DNA from: Inonotus obliquus
Lineage: Eukaryota > Basidiomycota > Agaricomycetes > Hymenochaetales > Hymenochaetaceae
Direction: 5' to 3'
NCBI GenBank assembly: GCA_032164295.1
Contig: JAJHTX010000004.1
Span: 1,488,001 to 1,552,000 of the forward strand
Length of the DNA stretch: 64,000 bases
Made by a program: the position numbers and the translations under genes. Within the stretch, counting starts at the first letter, position 1. Every line of letters starts with the position of its first letter. The notes under the pieces were generated by a model, which was given only the letters and a program-made list of their open reading frames with translations, had not been told where the DNA came from and searched no databases. This document shows positions 12,127-23,586 of the stretch, piece after piece.

Positions 12127-15032
12127 ATGGCAGCGCGTAAATTACATGGTTCGTCCCTCCCTGTGGCTTTCCGGTGTCGAACTATGCGTTCAACTTCCCC
12201 GTTCCCCAGCTGAAATCGAGCAAGTGCTCAAAAGGGTTTCCGAAGGCGTGAAGGCCTTTGACAACACCTACAAGAGAATGGAGGCCTCAACGAACGCAAC
12301 ACAGAAGGAGAAGCTGGAGGCAGATTTGAAAACACAGATCAAGAAGCTTCAGCGTCTACGAGACCAGATTAAGACTTGGGTCGCCAGTAACGACATCAAG
12401 GACAAGTCTCAATTACTCGAGAACAGAAGGCTCATCGAGACGGTACGCTTGAACTCAGTAGTGTCTGTGATGGGTGTCTGTGCTGACTAATGGTACGCTT
12501 GGGCACTATGTCACGCATATTTCCAGCAAATGGAAAGGTTCAAAGCATGCGAGAAGGAAATGAAGACCAAAGCATTTTCCAAAGAAGGGCTCATACAGGC
12601 GTCAAAGCTTGATCCTAAAGCGCAGGAGAAGCTCGAAGTCACCCAATGGTTACAATCCAAGGTGGAAGAACTCCTGTTACAAGTTGAGCAAGCGGAGGCA
12701 GAAATCGAGACTCTGCAGGGCGGCGCCAAGAAGAAGAAATCCGGAGTGCAGAATAGCCGATTAGATAGTTTGGAGCACCTTAATGAACGTCGCAAATGGC
12801 ATATCAGTCGACTGGAAATTGTGTTACGATTATTGGACAATGGCTCGTTGCTTGTCGAAAAGGTTATCTCGCTGAAAGACGATGTCACGTACTTCGTAGA
12901 GAGCAATACGGTTCGTCCGATGGTTTGCTCAGTAGCACACCACTGAAACTTCTGCCTAGGAGGACGAATTCGACGAAGACGAAGGGATATATGATGAACT
13001 CAACCTCGATGAAGAGGAGGAGAAATTCGGCCTAGTTGCCGATGATGGTGACAGCGATGTAGTATCAGAAGACGAGAGTGAAGGTAAACGTTTTTTGCCA
13101 TCCTCGAAGACGACAACATGCCTTACTGAGTTGATGCCTTTAGACATCCCTCCTCGAACACCTTCGAAGAAGGCGGATGATGATTCACCATCAAGTAACA
13201 AGCGAGAAGAACAAAGTCCTGTACAGAGAAGAGCTGGCGTTGCCATGAATATGCGAAGTAAGTCACGGTGATCGTCAAATTATTGGCGTACTAATTCGTT
13301 CGCTTTCAGAAGCCTCAATGACGGACGGTGAATTCATGTATGATTTTGTCTATCCTTCTGTACTGAATGGGCGTGATAGCACCCAAGCCACCGCCTCCAA
13401 TATCAGCTTCTTCTCAGCCAATGTCTAGCGTGTTGAAGAATGGTCTACCTTCTCGACCACCAGTATTACCTGTACGGTACGCAACAGCTGCAGCTGCTGC
13501 AGTTGGAGGTGCTTCGTCTGCGACGATTCCAATACCGGCTACACAGAATGCAATTTCCGCAACTACTACTGCAGGGCAGTCAACATCTGTATCGAGTAAT
13601 GGCATGCATCCCGCTACGTCAGCGTCTGCTAACGCACAACAAAATCTGCATGATGCGGCCACATCGTCTCCTAGTCTGACCCAAGCATCAGTTTCTGGTC
13701 CAAGCCCTATGATGTCTTCTGCATCTGTGTCAGGTCTGGCGGCAGATAGCTCCACGCACTCTTCGGCCCATTCGCCTGCTATCTCTGAGGCTGCACCGTC
13801 ACCCGCGATTCCTCGAGCTGCGTCTCCACAGACTGCATCTCCGAGTCAGAAGGAGCCAACGACAGGTGGGTAACTTGATCCTCTGCATTGGTATCACTAA
13901 GAGCTTATCTGGTCTCGACACAACCGGCACACGTAGTACCTTCGTCTTTACCAGAGGTGAAAAGTTCTAGCTTAGCTCATAAAACGTTTCCTGACAGATA
14001 TTCAGCAGCAAATCAGCATCCCGAGCGAACCTCAAACGGCCAATGGAGCGCAGCCAGCTGCTTCAGAAAGTCAATCACTTACTGCACCTATATCACAGCA
14101 ACCGGCCCATCTAGCTTCCCCATTGCCCCAACAGTTACAGCAATTCAACAAGCCAACACCCTCGGCAACATCTCCCCTACCACTGTCACAGACTCCTGTA
14201 TATCCTCCAGGCGTCAAGGTCGATCACCAAAGTCAGGGGATGACCGTACCAGATATCTCAGTACCTCCCCAGCGTATAGCTTCCGTATCTCCGTCAGTTC
14301 AACAGCAACAGGTATTCGGAGCTCAAGTACAGCAACAGGGACAGCAGCGCGGTACTTCGACGTTCCCTGGATCATTGTCTGATCTTGTGTCATCCTTCGA
14401 GAACGTCAAGCAGAAAGGTGAGTATAACGTACTTGATCAACTCTCGGCTTTTGATTCACTCTGTGTTATGTGTTTCAGCGCCGCATCGCATGACCAACCT
14501 AGATCAAGTGCATAAGTTACTTGATGGAAGTTATCATGGCATGCCGCAGCCTATGGACACAGAGAAGTACGCCAGGCCCTTATACTACCCTCGTCGATAC
14601 ATGTTAAATGGTGTGATTTAGGCCGAAGTACTATGTACCCAAAAACCCCTTCCCGACACCGCCATACTATCCTCAGTCTCCTCACCCGATACTGAGCTCT
14701 CCAACATTGTTCCAGAATCTCGACATAGAGACACTATTCTACGTGTTTTACTACCTACCTGGAACGTATCAACAGTGAGTCTTGAGCAAAGCTTGCTGTT
14801 GAACTTTTTCATGACTCCTCTATCAAGATATTTGGCGGCAAAGGAACTGAAACGACAATCGTGGAGATTTCACGTTAAGTATTTGACATGGTTCCAAAGA
14901 CATTCCGAGCCTCAAGCCATCACCGAAGACTACGAGCAAGGCGTATACGTCTACTTCGACTGGGAAGGTTCATGGTGCCAAAGAAAGAAGAGCGATTTTC
15001 GATTCGAGTACAGATACCTGTCTGAGGATTAA
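12127..15032 (+). CDS. NOT3: CCR4-NOT complex subunit Not3/Not5
   Basis: Subunit of the CCR4-NOT deadenylation complex acting in cytoplasmic mRNA decay and transcription. The first exon is only 22 bases (12127-12148, MAARKLH); exon 2 opens at 12210 with [13 protein letters not shown], matching the family N-terminus. Further exons include 12527-12910 (QMERFKACE, then a coiled coil) and 12960-13083 (acidic EDEFDEDEG, the usual Not3/5 acidic patch). A long Ala/Ser/Gln/Pro-rich middle spans roughly 13.4-14.4 kb. The C-terminal NOT box runs from about 14510 to the stop: [29 protein letters not shown], then an exon starting [15 protein letters not shown] and ending FEYRYLSED. All hallmark blocks are present, so the gene looks intact. 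Exact boundaries in the low-complexity middle are less certain. Confidence 0.93.
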
Positions 15033-15290
15033 GCAGACTGCAGCATTCGTTTTTTGTGCATGATAAAGCTGGGACTTTTATGCTCAGTTAGTTTCTCACC
15101 TAACATTCATTAATATTTTTTACGGTTTTCACTGCATATGTATGAACAAAGGTTTCGTTCGTCTGTTTTCCGTTTTCTTGATGCGGACAGTGTCATCGCC
15201 GTGATTTGGTCAAGTTTAGCATTTGTATAAGCAAGATGGTCTATTTCTTGCGAGATTAGGTGCTGGTAAGGGTTAAAGCTAAAGGGGAGA
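15033..15290. other. Convergent 3' intergenic region
   Basis: 258 bases lie between the stop codons of the NOT3/5 and L12 genes. I see no open frame of interest; T-rich runs just after the NOT3/5 stop fit a 3' UTR. Confidence 0.5.
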
Positions 15291-16175
15291 TCATTCTAAT
15301 GACACAACTCCTCCCAGAGCTTCAAAAGCCTTCTTCATCTTTTCGGCCTCTTCCTTAGGTAGGTTTTCTTTCAAGACCTTCGGTAATGATTCCACGAAGG
15401 CTTTGGCCTTCAGATTACTCTTGGTCAGATGCCAGCGAACAAGCCTTAGAAGAGAGCACGTACAGCAACAAGAGTGAGAGTAGGATTCATCGCCTTCACT
15501 TCACGAATCATCTTTGGCTTCGCAGAGGCGTCGAACGATTCGAGTTTAACGTTGAAGACGGTCTTCTCCTTTGGTTTTTCCTATTACACCGGGAACAGAG
15601 AGTGAAAGGAAATGTAAGCATGGCAGTTGGAGACGAAACAAAATATAGTACTGTACCTCAGCAGGCGCTTCTTCTGTAGCTACAGCTGCTACTGGCGCGG
15701 CTGCAGCAGTAGGCATAGCAATCTCCTGAATATTTAACCTCGACTATACCAAAGATATAACCCAACATCAATCATTTCTGGACGCGAAGGAGAGTTAAAA
15801 TAATTTTGAGGCACCTTTAGCAATGACACCAAATCCGCTGCCTGAAGTAGCGTTAAGCCCGAAATGTCATCGACAATTTTTGATATCTTTGGGTCGGAGG
15901 GTGTAGATGGTGGCGGTACCGACGAGTCTAAGGAGGTAGAAGCGGTAGAGGAGGTTGCGGTTGCGAGATTTCGACGGACATGATGGCGCGAAGAAACACT
16001 TCAGGATTGTCAGTACAACAGACAGCAAGTCATACGTGAACCGTGCTCACAAACTTGAAAATCGTTGTCGCGAAAGAACGCGGAGACTCGTAGGTGTTCG
16101 GAGCTATACAACAAAACGCGATGCTACGTGAGAATTGGCTCACAGCCGGAAAGGCTTGCTTACACTCACCGCCAT
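15291..16175 (-). CDS. MRPL12: Mitochondrial large-subunit ribosomal protein bL12m
   Basis: Mitochondrial homologue of bacterial L7/L12, the stalk protein that recruits translation factors. The first exon is just ATG GCG (16175-16170). The second adds LRTPTSLRVLSRQRFS, an Arg/Ser-rich mitochondrial presequence. The third holds RHHVRRNLATA and the dimerisation helix ending SGLTLLQAADLVSLL. The C-terminal domain follows: KEKTVFNVKLESFDASAKPK, then IREVKAM and the helix pair KAKAFVESLPKVLKENL and KEEAEKMKKAFEALGG, ending VVSLE. These match the L7/L12 C-terminal domain helix for helix. Phases agree across the first three exons, which supports this start. The gene is convergent with NOT3/5 and follows the 7TM-like gene in the same direction. 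Confidence 0.88.
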
Positions 16176-16380
16176 GGCACAGAAATGAACGTTGAGAGAG
16201 AGAAACTTGGACGAGACGCGACGAAAATCGCGAAGTGGGAATTACATAACAAACGCCGATCATAGAGCTATTTTTGAAGGCTATAACTTCATAACTATGG
16301 TTACATCTACATTACTGCAAGAGCAAGACTGATGACTGATACATATTCTCCCGAAGAACAGGACTCAAACACAGTCGTAA

Positions 16381-16404
16381 GTTCGTCCCATAGTTCGTCC
16401 CATT
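16381..16404. repeat. Short tandem duplication
   Basis: The 12-base unit AGTTCGTCCCAT occurs twice in direct tandem just downstream of the stop codon of the leftward membrane-protein gene. It looks like a simple slippage duplication in a 3' UTR. Confidence 0.6.
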
Positions 16405-16422
16405 GTTCCAGACGAGTTTCAC

Positions 16423-18057
16423 TCAAATGGCCTGTCCGAAAATCGTAAATGTCAAGTCCTCTCTAAGGACTGGGCGTGAAATATCCTTAGTCGTCAGACG
16501 ACCAATGGGTCTACGCTCGAGCTCCTGTAAGCTTCTAGCCTTGTCACTCGAGGGAGATGATCCGCTTCGGCTTCGTCTCGTTAACAGTTCCGACGAACCC
16601 GTTTCAATTCTCTCGATTGTCATGGGCGCGGGTTGGCGAAGCTCGTCACGCCCCCTGCGTTCGATACGTCTCCAAAACATCCATGTTCGCAGAAAGTCGT
16701 GTTGGGTACCGAATACAAGAAATACAGCGGTTCCCACTAGATAATCGCTTGTACGTCAATTTACTGACTACCGTTCAACATGCCGGATTACTCACTGGTG
16801 GCTAATGCCATGTCCGGTACCGCACTTCTAGGGGCCCTTATTGCCAGACCACTCAAACTGTGCAAAAATCAGATGATCAATGACTCTCGAGAGCAATAGT
16901 GATCTTCTTACCCGATTCCTAAGAGAATCCAAATAGTGAAAGCGGCAATCCTACAAATGAGGCTCAAGTCCGTGCCAACATGTGCTGCCAGTCCACTGGC
17001 GCGAATCACACGCCAGTGCGACAGAATCATATACAATATCCATACTAAAACGTGCTTTAGTTACTCAGGGAGGACGAAACCAATAAGGTGGGGCGTACAT
17101 TCAAGGCAGACTGTGATAAATAAGACACCGAGAGAAAATGCCGTTATCGAGTTTGTCCTTCATACCGAATGAATACATAAATTAGTTGGGTCGAGGGAGG
17201 ATTCTCACAGCGATGAGTCTTTGACGGAACAATAGAAGAATCTTCGTTTACGAGTAACGAGGCTCGGATTGTTGTAACCCACCTACTTTATGTGAGAACA
17301 TTAGGGCTGAAAATAATGACACTACTCACAAATGCGGTCCACGTTGCGAACAAGACGAACCCCACATACGGAACTACCAAAAGCTGTCGTACGGCCTGTC
17401 GATCGGATAATCCTTGAGAGATGCTAGCCTGATCACTTACAATCCACTTCCGCAGTGTACTACGGTGCTCCGGATCCTTTTCCTTGAATGCGGCCCACAT
17501 GACGTAGAATACTTGAAATACAAGAGCGAAGGCAGATAACGAGGTTCTATGGGTTTACGTTAGCACACGCTTGTCCGTTGTGAGGGGGAAAGCGTATACA
17601 AGCCGGGTTGGCCATAAAGAAGCGAAGCCTGCGCAAGGCATAACATTCTGGGAGGTTCCGGTCCCGTTTGAAAACCTGCATATAAGCTGAGGAAATGGCC
17701 GAGGTCAACAGCGATGGAAGGATAGTTCAGTCCATATGCTTTCGAATGCTACTCACAGCAATGAAGACGAAAGTCCAACTATTATCCAAGTTACACATAG
17801 ATTGATGAAGGTAGCATGTCGCCGGATATTCCTCGCGACAAAAATAGTGATAATCAAGAGTGGTAATCCGAGATGAGAAGGCCAAATATTCAGAACAAGC
17901 CAGGCAACTCGTGTAGCTGAGTGTCCCTGTACAATCTGCTCCGCTTCATCGGCGGTCTGGTCTGCTGCTTTAAGGAAATTACATCAGTCCTGAAAGTTCA
18001 TTACCTAGTGAAGGTCAAAATACCTGCTCGGCAGATAAGGTTCTCAAATAAACTCAT
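16423..18057 (-). CDS. Multi-pass (probably 7TM) membrane protein, receptor-like
   Basis: The function is not known. The model starts at the ATG at 18057 (MSLFENLICRA) and is split into many short exons. Hydrophobic segments follow one another: one ending PSHLGLPLLIITIFVA, one around FINLCVTWIIVGLSSSLL, one around SLSAFALVFQVFYVMWAAF, one around QLLVVPYVGFVLFATWTAF, and a last one (GTAVFLVFGTQ) just before an Arg-rich cytoplasmic tail ending FTIFGQAI. Between the second and third lies LYAGFQTGPEPPRMLCLAQ, which I associate with a widespread, uncharacterised agaricomycete membrane family. The layout (short outside N-terminus, about seven helices, charged tail) resembles a G-protein-coupled receptor, but no classical receptor motif is visible. 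Exon limits between about 16.8 and 17.3 kb are unresolved. Confidence 0.65.
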
Positions 18058-18408
18058 AAGGAGAGTATGGCAAGGGAAGGTAAAAAATGAGTGACGTGGA
18101 CCAGCACAGACTAAGGGAGTAGGTAAAAACGAAGAGTCGGGACTGCAGAGGGGATAGACAGTTCATGGATATCCTCCATATTTAAAACCTGCGTGTACAT
18201 GCACCAAGCTCGGAATCAAATTAGAAGGCTTCGCTCGTCGACAACGAGCAAGATAAGCCCCGCATCTGTCACACGACCGAGGGAACAAGAGTTCGCGGGA
18301 AAATAGGAAGACTTGATGATTCTATTATCGTAAGAATTTGAGCATGGGCATGGTTGTTGACATGGCTACAACTGAACGGATACATCTCTGTTCAATAGAT
18401 TTGCTTAC
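18058..18408. other. Intergenic, tandem leftward genes
   Basis: 351 bases lie between the start of the membrane-protein gene and the stop of the Cns1 gene. I see nothing coding; it must hold the promoter of the former and the 3' UTR of the latter. Confidence 0.5.
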
Positions 18409-19651
18409 TTATGTATCACGGTCCCGGTTCCTTTTGAATTCATCGATCCAATCCTGCTCTACTGTACCCTTGGGTAGAACAACGAACGACAGAAATCCTT
18501 CTCGGATCTCCAGGCCATCAGGCTTCCCATCTTTCGTTTCGGCAACATTGAGCAGATCTCGAAGCGTCATCTTCATGCCCACTTTCAACAGTCTCTTCGA
18601 ATGCGTGACCACGTAAATGGCAAGTTTCCCTAAAACATATTCACCCTTCGAGTCCCAATCCGGTGCTGGTACGTTCGGAGGGAACATGCTAGAAAGCTGA
18701 TCACCAAACGTGGTGTTCTCGTGGAAGTTCGGCACTGCGTCAGATTGCGCATATTGGGGATATAGGAAGAAGCATGGCAGAATGAGTGAAGCCGATACGC
18801 TATCGTCTTCGAAGTGCGATTTATGGTCACCACCGACGACTGAACCTGAAGGATCCGGTACCTCAATTAGACCGCGCTCCTAAACGAGTTTCGTATTGGA
18901 TTTTTGTTGTTAAAAGAGATAGAGACAATACCCGAAAAGCTCTTCTGAACCGTTCATTCTCCTTCGTTTCTTTCCTTGTTCGTTCCAAGCGTATTCTTTC
19001 CTTCTCTTCCTTCTCAGCTTTCGCTTTCACAACGCGAACTTGAAGTGCTTTTACACCAGAGTTGTTCGGATCGAAGTCTAAACACCGTCCACAGACATCA
19101 AGAGCCTCGTCAACGCGGCCTAGAGCAAGTAACGCTTGTGCAGATCGATAGTATGCCTTTGCACATTCTGAGTTCAGCGAAATTGCCTTCGCACAATCGC
19201 GAAGGACGGAACCGTAGTTTTCTGAGATTTATCAGCGTAATTCACGCTTTGAAGATGCGAGATAGGTACGCGGGTACGTACGAAGCTCGATATTGCATGC
19301 AGCTCTGTTGCAAAGCAGTATTTCCACGAGCTTTGGATTATCTGGTTTCGTATCGATACCCTGGTTATAAAAACCGAGTGCCTCCCTATATCGCTTCCCC
19401 AAGAAATACTCGTTGCCTTGTTCCTTGAAGCTCTGAGCAACCTCTACAGTGCGTTGAATGGATGTCGTTGGAAGGGAACAGAGGATACTCTTACCCACGT
19501 CCGGAGATCCTTCGTGAGCAAGGCTTTGTAATGCGCTGATGGCTGTATCGTCAACATCCTCATCCGGTCCAGGGAGCGTCCGCATAAACAATGGTACAGA
19601 GTCCCATTCTTTTATCTTCTCTTCGTAGGAAGGTGGCTGAGGAAATGCCAT
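18409..19651 (-). CDS. CNS1: Hsp90/Hsp70 co-chaperone Cns1/TTC4
   Basis: TPR co-chaperone of the Cns1/TTC4 family, cytosolic and essential in budding yeast. The N-terminus (MAFPQPPSYEEKIKEWDSVP, then PLFMRTLPG) matches the family's conserved lead. The TPR domain follows: QSFKEQGNEYFLGKRYREAL, LLCNRAACNIEL, then DCAKAISLNSECAKAYYRSA and ALLALGRVDEALDVC. A charged helix (AKAEKEEKERIRLERTRKE) leads to the C-terminal wheel domain with HFEDDSVSASLI, FLYPQYAQSDAVPNFHENTTF, and the end FLSFVVLPKGTVEQDWIDEF. Several short introns interrupt the gene. The start is the first ATG of the open first exon and fits the family. A second Hsp90 co-chaperone, Sti1, lies about 9 kb away. Confidence 0.9.
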
Positions 19652-19907
19652 CGTCGACGGGGATGTGGGTGGAAATTATCAAAACGCTTATCTGCAATTT
19701 TCGAATCATACATCTACGCCGATCAGGTCGATCATGACGTATAACAACGAATCAATTATCATGTTACAGGCCAAAGGTTGTACTACTAATATGCGTACGA
19801 ATAGACAATCAATAGCGATGCCTCTATGATGACAATAAAGCGAGGGAAATGTCCATGAACCAAGCGTAACGTGTATTGATGGAGGACAGTAGAGAAGATC
19901 TTTGAAG

Positions 19908-22900
19908 TTAACGAATGAAGAAACTGAATGCGACAGCGAGTCCAGTGACGGCAGAACAGACGATAAATCCCAGGGGATAACCAGATGGATTCCCGTCAAC
20001 ACTCACGGACCACAACTACGATATGGTCAGCAATGGGACGGCAAGTATAGGTGGGCGATCTTACATATCCACCGAGGACGGGCCCCAAGAAACGAGCGAA
20101 GCTTACGATACTTTGCGCAACTCCATTGGCGTAACCGAGAATCTGCGGTGGAGACACTGAAGGACCATTTAGACAATATCGTACAGTTGCAATGAGAAAG
20201 ACACGAACTGTAATTAAGCAATATAGCAACCGCCGTGTACGCGAAAGTGATTCCGGCATAACGTAAAGCCCTGCATAGATGCGCTAGGTTAGCCCTTCTT
20301 ATTCTTCAGGGGAATTGAAAAGCAAACATACGTGCTAAACACCAGGGCTAGAAGCAACACAGACTTAATATCAGCAGAGTACATGGGTGTCGGATCAGAT
20401 GCGGACTTACCGGCCATAAGGAATATGTTTCCATCATCCCCAGCACCAGCAAGAGGACGGTACAATGTTACGGTTAAGTAAGCCGGAATGAACAAAAGTG
20501 ATCCAATACGGAACATCGCCAGATGCGAGAATCGTCCACGCGGAGGACTACAAAGCCTTCAGTTTTTTCAACCATAGGGCAGCTAGCTACGACACGAACC
20601 CCATATTCCTATAGCAACGGGGTAGCTCAGTAAAGAAAGCATGGGTGAAAGGTTTGAATTACGCACGGATACAGATAGAATTGGTACGCAATTGATGCCA
20701 GGCTCATGAGGGCAACTGCAGACGAGTTGGTAATCAAAACAAACTTACATTCCAAATCACTTACTAAGTTGAGCGAAGTGGCCTGCGTTCAGATTGAGAC
20801 CGCCGGACTGGTATTTCCTGAAGTACAAGGTGCACATCTGTCCAAACAAAGTCGAGATTATCAAGCACTTACGATACCAGGTACGATAGGAAGACTTGGT
20901 CGTGCGTCGTTGAATGCAACGCGAGTAGACCATACCTTCATAGAGCTATAAACATCGGTAAAGTTGACTAGCTAATAGGGATGCCTCACTGTAGTATTAT
21001 CATGAGTGGCAGCTGGGAAAGGAGTGAGGGCTGCTTTTCCGATACGTCTGGTAGCGGCTCGTCTGACTCATGCTGTTCGCGACGAGTAAACACTGATTGA
21101 CCTTGTCCTTCCATAATTGGAGCCAGGCCTCCACCGACACCGGCTTCCACATCACCTGGTTCACGAGGGAGCAGGGGCTGCGACTGAGCTTCATGTACAG
21201 GAGGAGAACGTACGCCGGTATGGGAGAAAATCGCTGGTACCGAACTCGAAACTCGTCTTGGTGAAGTGATTGCAGCGTCGGCCGCATGTCCGGGGGAAGG
21301 TCGGTGGTGCAGAAGGCGAGATGCCGTGCTAGCGTTGGAAGGTCTATGAGCAGCTGATACTGACGTCCTTCCTGCCCGGGCCGGAGAAGGAGGCCCTAAC
21401 ATTCGTGCAGTGGGCAAAACCAAAGACGGACGACCGGCACGCGTCGAAGAGTTCGACTCCTCGTTGTCCTCCTCGTCCTGGAATGGATTCTCATCTGAAT
21501 CATCGATTTCTGTATCGGAGAGGAATACATCTTCGTTGTCAGCGTTGATGGCAGCAGCAACCCAAAGATCGGCAATGTTTGTCACGGCGAATTCGTTGGC
21601 CATAAGCAAGCGCTGAGCAAAATTGAGCTCTCCTCCTTCAGTTCCTTGAGTTGTTCCCGTGGTCCTTGCGCTCAGCGCATTGCTCTGTCGTCGACGAGAA
21701 ATCGAGCTGGCTAAACTGCCTCGGCGGCCAGCTAGACTTTGACTGACGTTGCTCGCCAGTCTCTTTCTGTAACCAGAGCCGTAACCGTATGCGGAACCAT
21801 CCGCATGTGGTGTCCGTGAATGAGACCGCAGACGAGCACTGGTGCTCGGCCTTGCGGGGGTTGACAGTCGCATAGGCGTGTCCCCTGTCCTAGTAGGCGA
21901 AGGCCTTTCGTGGGCATCCCGCACGCGCCTGGCAAAGTAGCCTGATAACTTTCTGGATAGCCGCTGTCTCAATGATTTGGCCGGGCTCGTCGATTCCTCC
22001 ACAGGCGTAGAGGGCTCTTCCGGAATAGTATCAGTTGCTATTAGTTTTTCTGGTGGTAGGCGAATGGCGCCTTCGCGGGGACCGCCGTCGCGCGCGAGGA
22101 GAAGAGACAATGCTGCACCTGGACAGATAGTCAGATATATCTCATCATGCGCAGAATGATTGAGCTTGCCTATTAACGTTATTGATGCTGCTATGCCCGT
22201 CGGCAAAAGGTAGGGATACTTAACGAACAAGGAGACGTTCGCAAAGACGCCTGGCCACTTTCGCGCGGGATTTTCGACTAAAACATTTCATTCAGATTAC
22301 AACAAAGCGGCAGATAATCGTAACAACTTACAAGCTCCTCCTACAATGGCCCCTGCTACACCTCCAAAACCCCAAGCGAACCTTTTATGCCGCGGTGTCA
22401 TTCCTCGTCTTTCCCTGGAGTGCGCATGTCTCACTCACCCAAGTATTGCATATGCACGCCCCTCGTTACTGGGATCGGTAATCGTCGCTATGGTTCCTCT
22501 ACCGACACCAATAGCACCAGCGAAGACGCCTTGAAGAAGACGTATGCACATAGCTTGGGCTAGGGTTGTCGAGGTACCAAACGCGAAGCAGGTCAAAGAA
22601 CTTCCCAGCAGTGATACAAATAGTACGATTCGAGTTCCATGCTTCTCCGCAGCAGTCGCCTGAGGGTTGACTGATTGTCAAACGCGTAATCGCGACGAAA
22701 ATAAAAGAAGAACGAACCCATAGCAGAGAGGTCACGAACTGTGTGATAAAGAAACAAGACACTGCACCATGTTAGGTCGTTACACAAACTAAACACGATG
22801 TGAAACAACTCACCAAGTATTCCTGTCCAATATCCAACGTCCGATTCATCCTGGAAGCCACCGAAACCTGCGTGATGTTAATTCAACAGAAACAGCACAG

Positions 22901-23337
22901 GACAGAGACGCACCTTCAACCATGAACAACAAGAAAGGGGTGGCCACGTTAGCTGTCAGGAATTCTCCTAACATTACCTTGAAGGTAGGTAGCATGAGTA
23001 AACGGAACGACACGCAAGAATACTTGCATACAATAGATAGCACAATCATCGGTATTGTAGGTAAAGGTGAGCTAACCACCTCTCCCGACGGCGCCAACGC
23101 GCTCGGAATGGGTGGTCTGTCCGCCGTAACTGATAGTACTTCATCATCAGGTAGATTCCTCCACAGAGACGCACGACTAGAACGTTGCAGTCGCGAAATG
23201 AACGACCTTCGTGGGCGAGTCCCTGTCACGCCGTCAACCGAACTCGGTGTTCCGCCGTTATCGTTGAACAAGGTTGAGTCATCTGGACAGCCTGGTTGAG
23301 AAGTGGAGATTTGCTGGCTTGTCTTTAGAGTCGCCAT
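19908..23337 (-). CDS. MFS transporter with very long central cytoplasmic loop
   Basis: Major facilitator superfamily permease resembling the fungal YCR023C-like/ZIFL-related group; the substrate is unknown. After a disordered N-terminus of about 90 residues come helices starting PMIVLSIV, then GYWTGILVSCFFITQFVTSL, the motif-A-like WATAAEKHGTR, and LLQGVFAGAIGVGRG with its Gly-rich helix. Helix 6 (LLPTGIAASITLIG) ends near 22165. A Ser/Arg/Pro-rich loop of about 380 residues follows (down to about 21.0 kb) before helix 7, containing the block FAQRLLMANEFAVTNIADLW that looks constrained. The C-terminal half includes GYANGVAQSIVSFARFLGPV and ends GFIVCSAVTGLAVAFSFFIR before a TAA at 19910-19908. 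The last exon begins after a GTGAG acceptor and reads SVNGNPSGYPLG, typical of the family's end. Confidence 0.85.
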
Positions 23338-23586
23338 GCATACTTAAGCGCTATTTGGCGCCGAGCAAGTAAATGGGTCGAAGGTGAGAGATACAGTTGC
23401 TGTGGCAGATGCGCCCAATGGTTGAGCGCAGTCGGGATGTGATGCTGATGTCATTCCGCTTTATACCATCTTTGGTCATCACCGGCTTTCCACATCGCTG
23501 CTGCAGATGCTAGTACCGTACTATTGAGTTGAAGAGTCGCACTCTTCGCCGCGTTCGTTTGACAGAGCGGCAGAACGCTACGCGAT
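23338..23586. promoter_or_regulatory. Divergent promoter of MFS and L2HGDH genes
   Basis: 249 bases separate the outward-facing start codons. A CCAAT pentamer lies at 23415-23419. A TATAAATA string occurs slightly further right at 23632-23639, inside the predicted first exon of the dehydrogenase. Confidence 0.4.
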
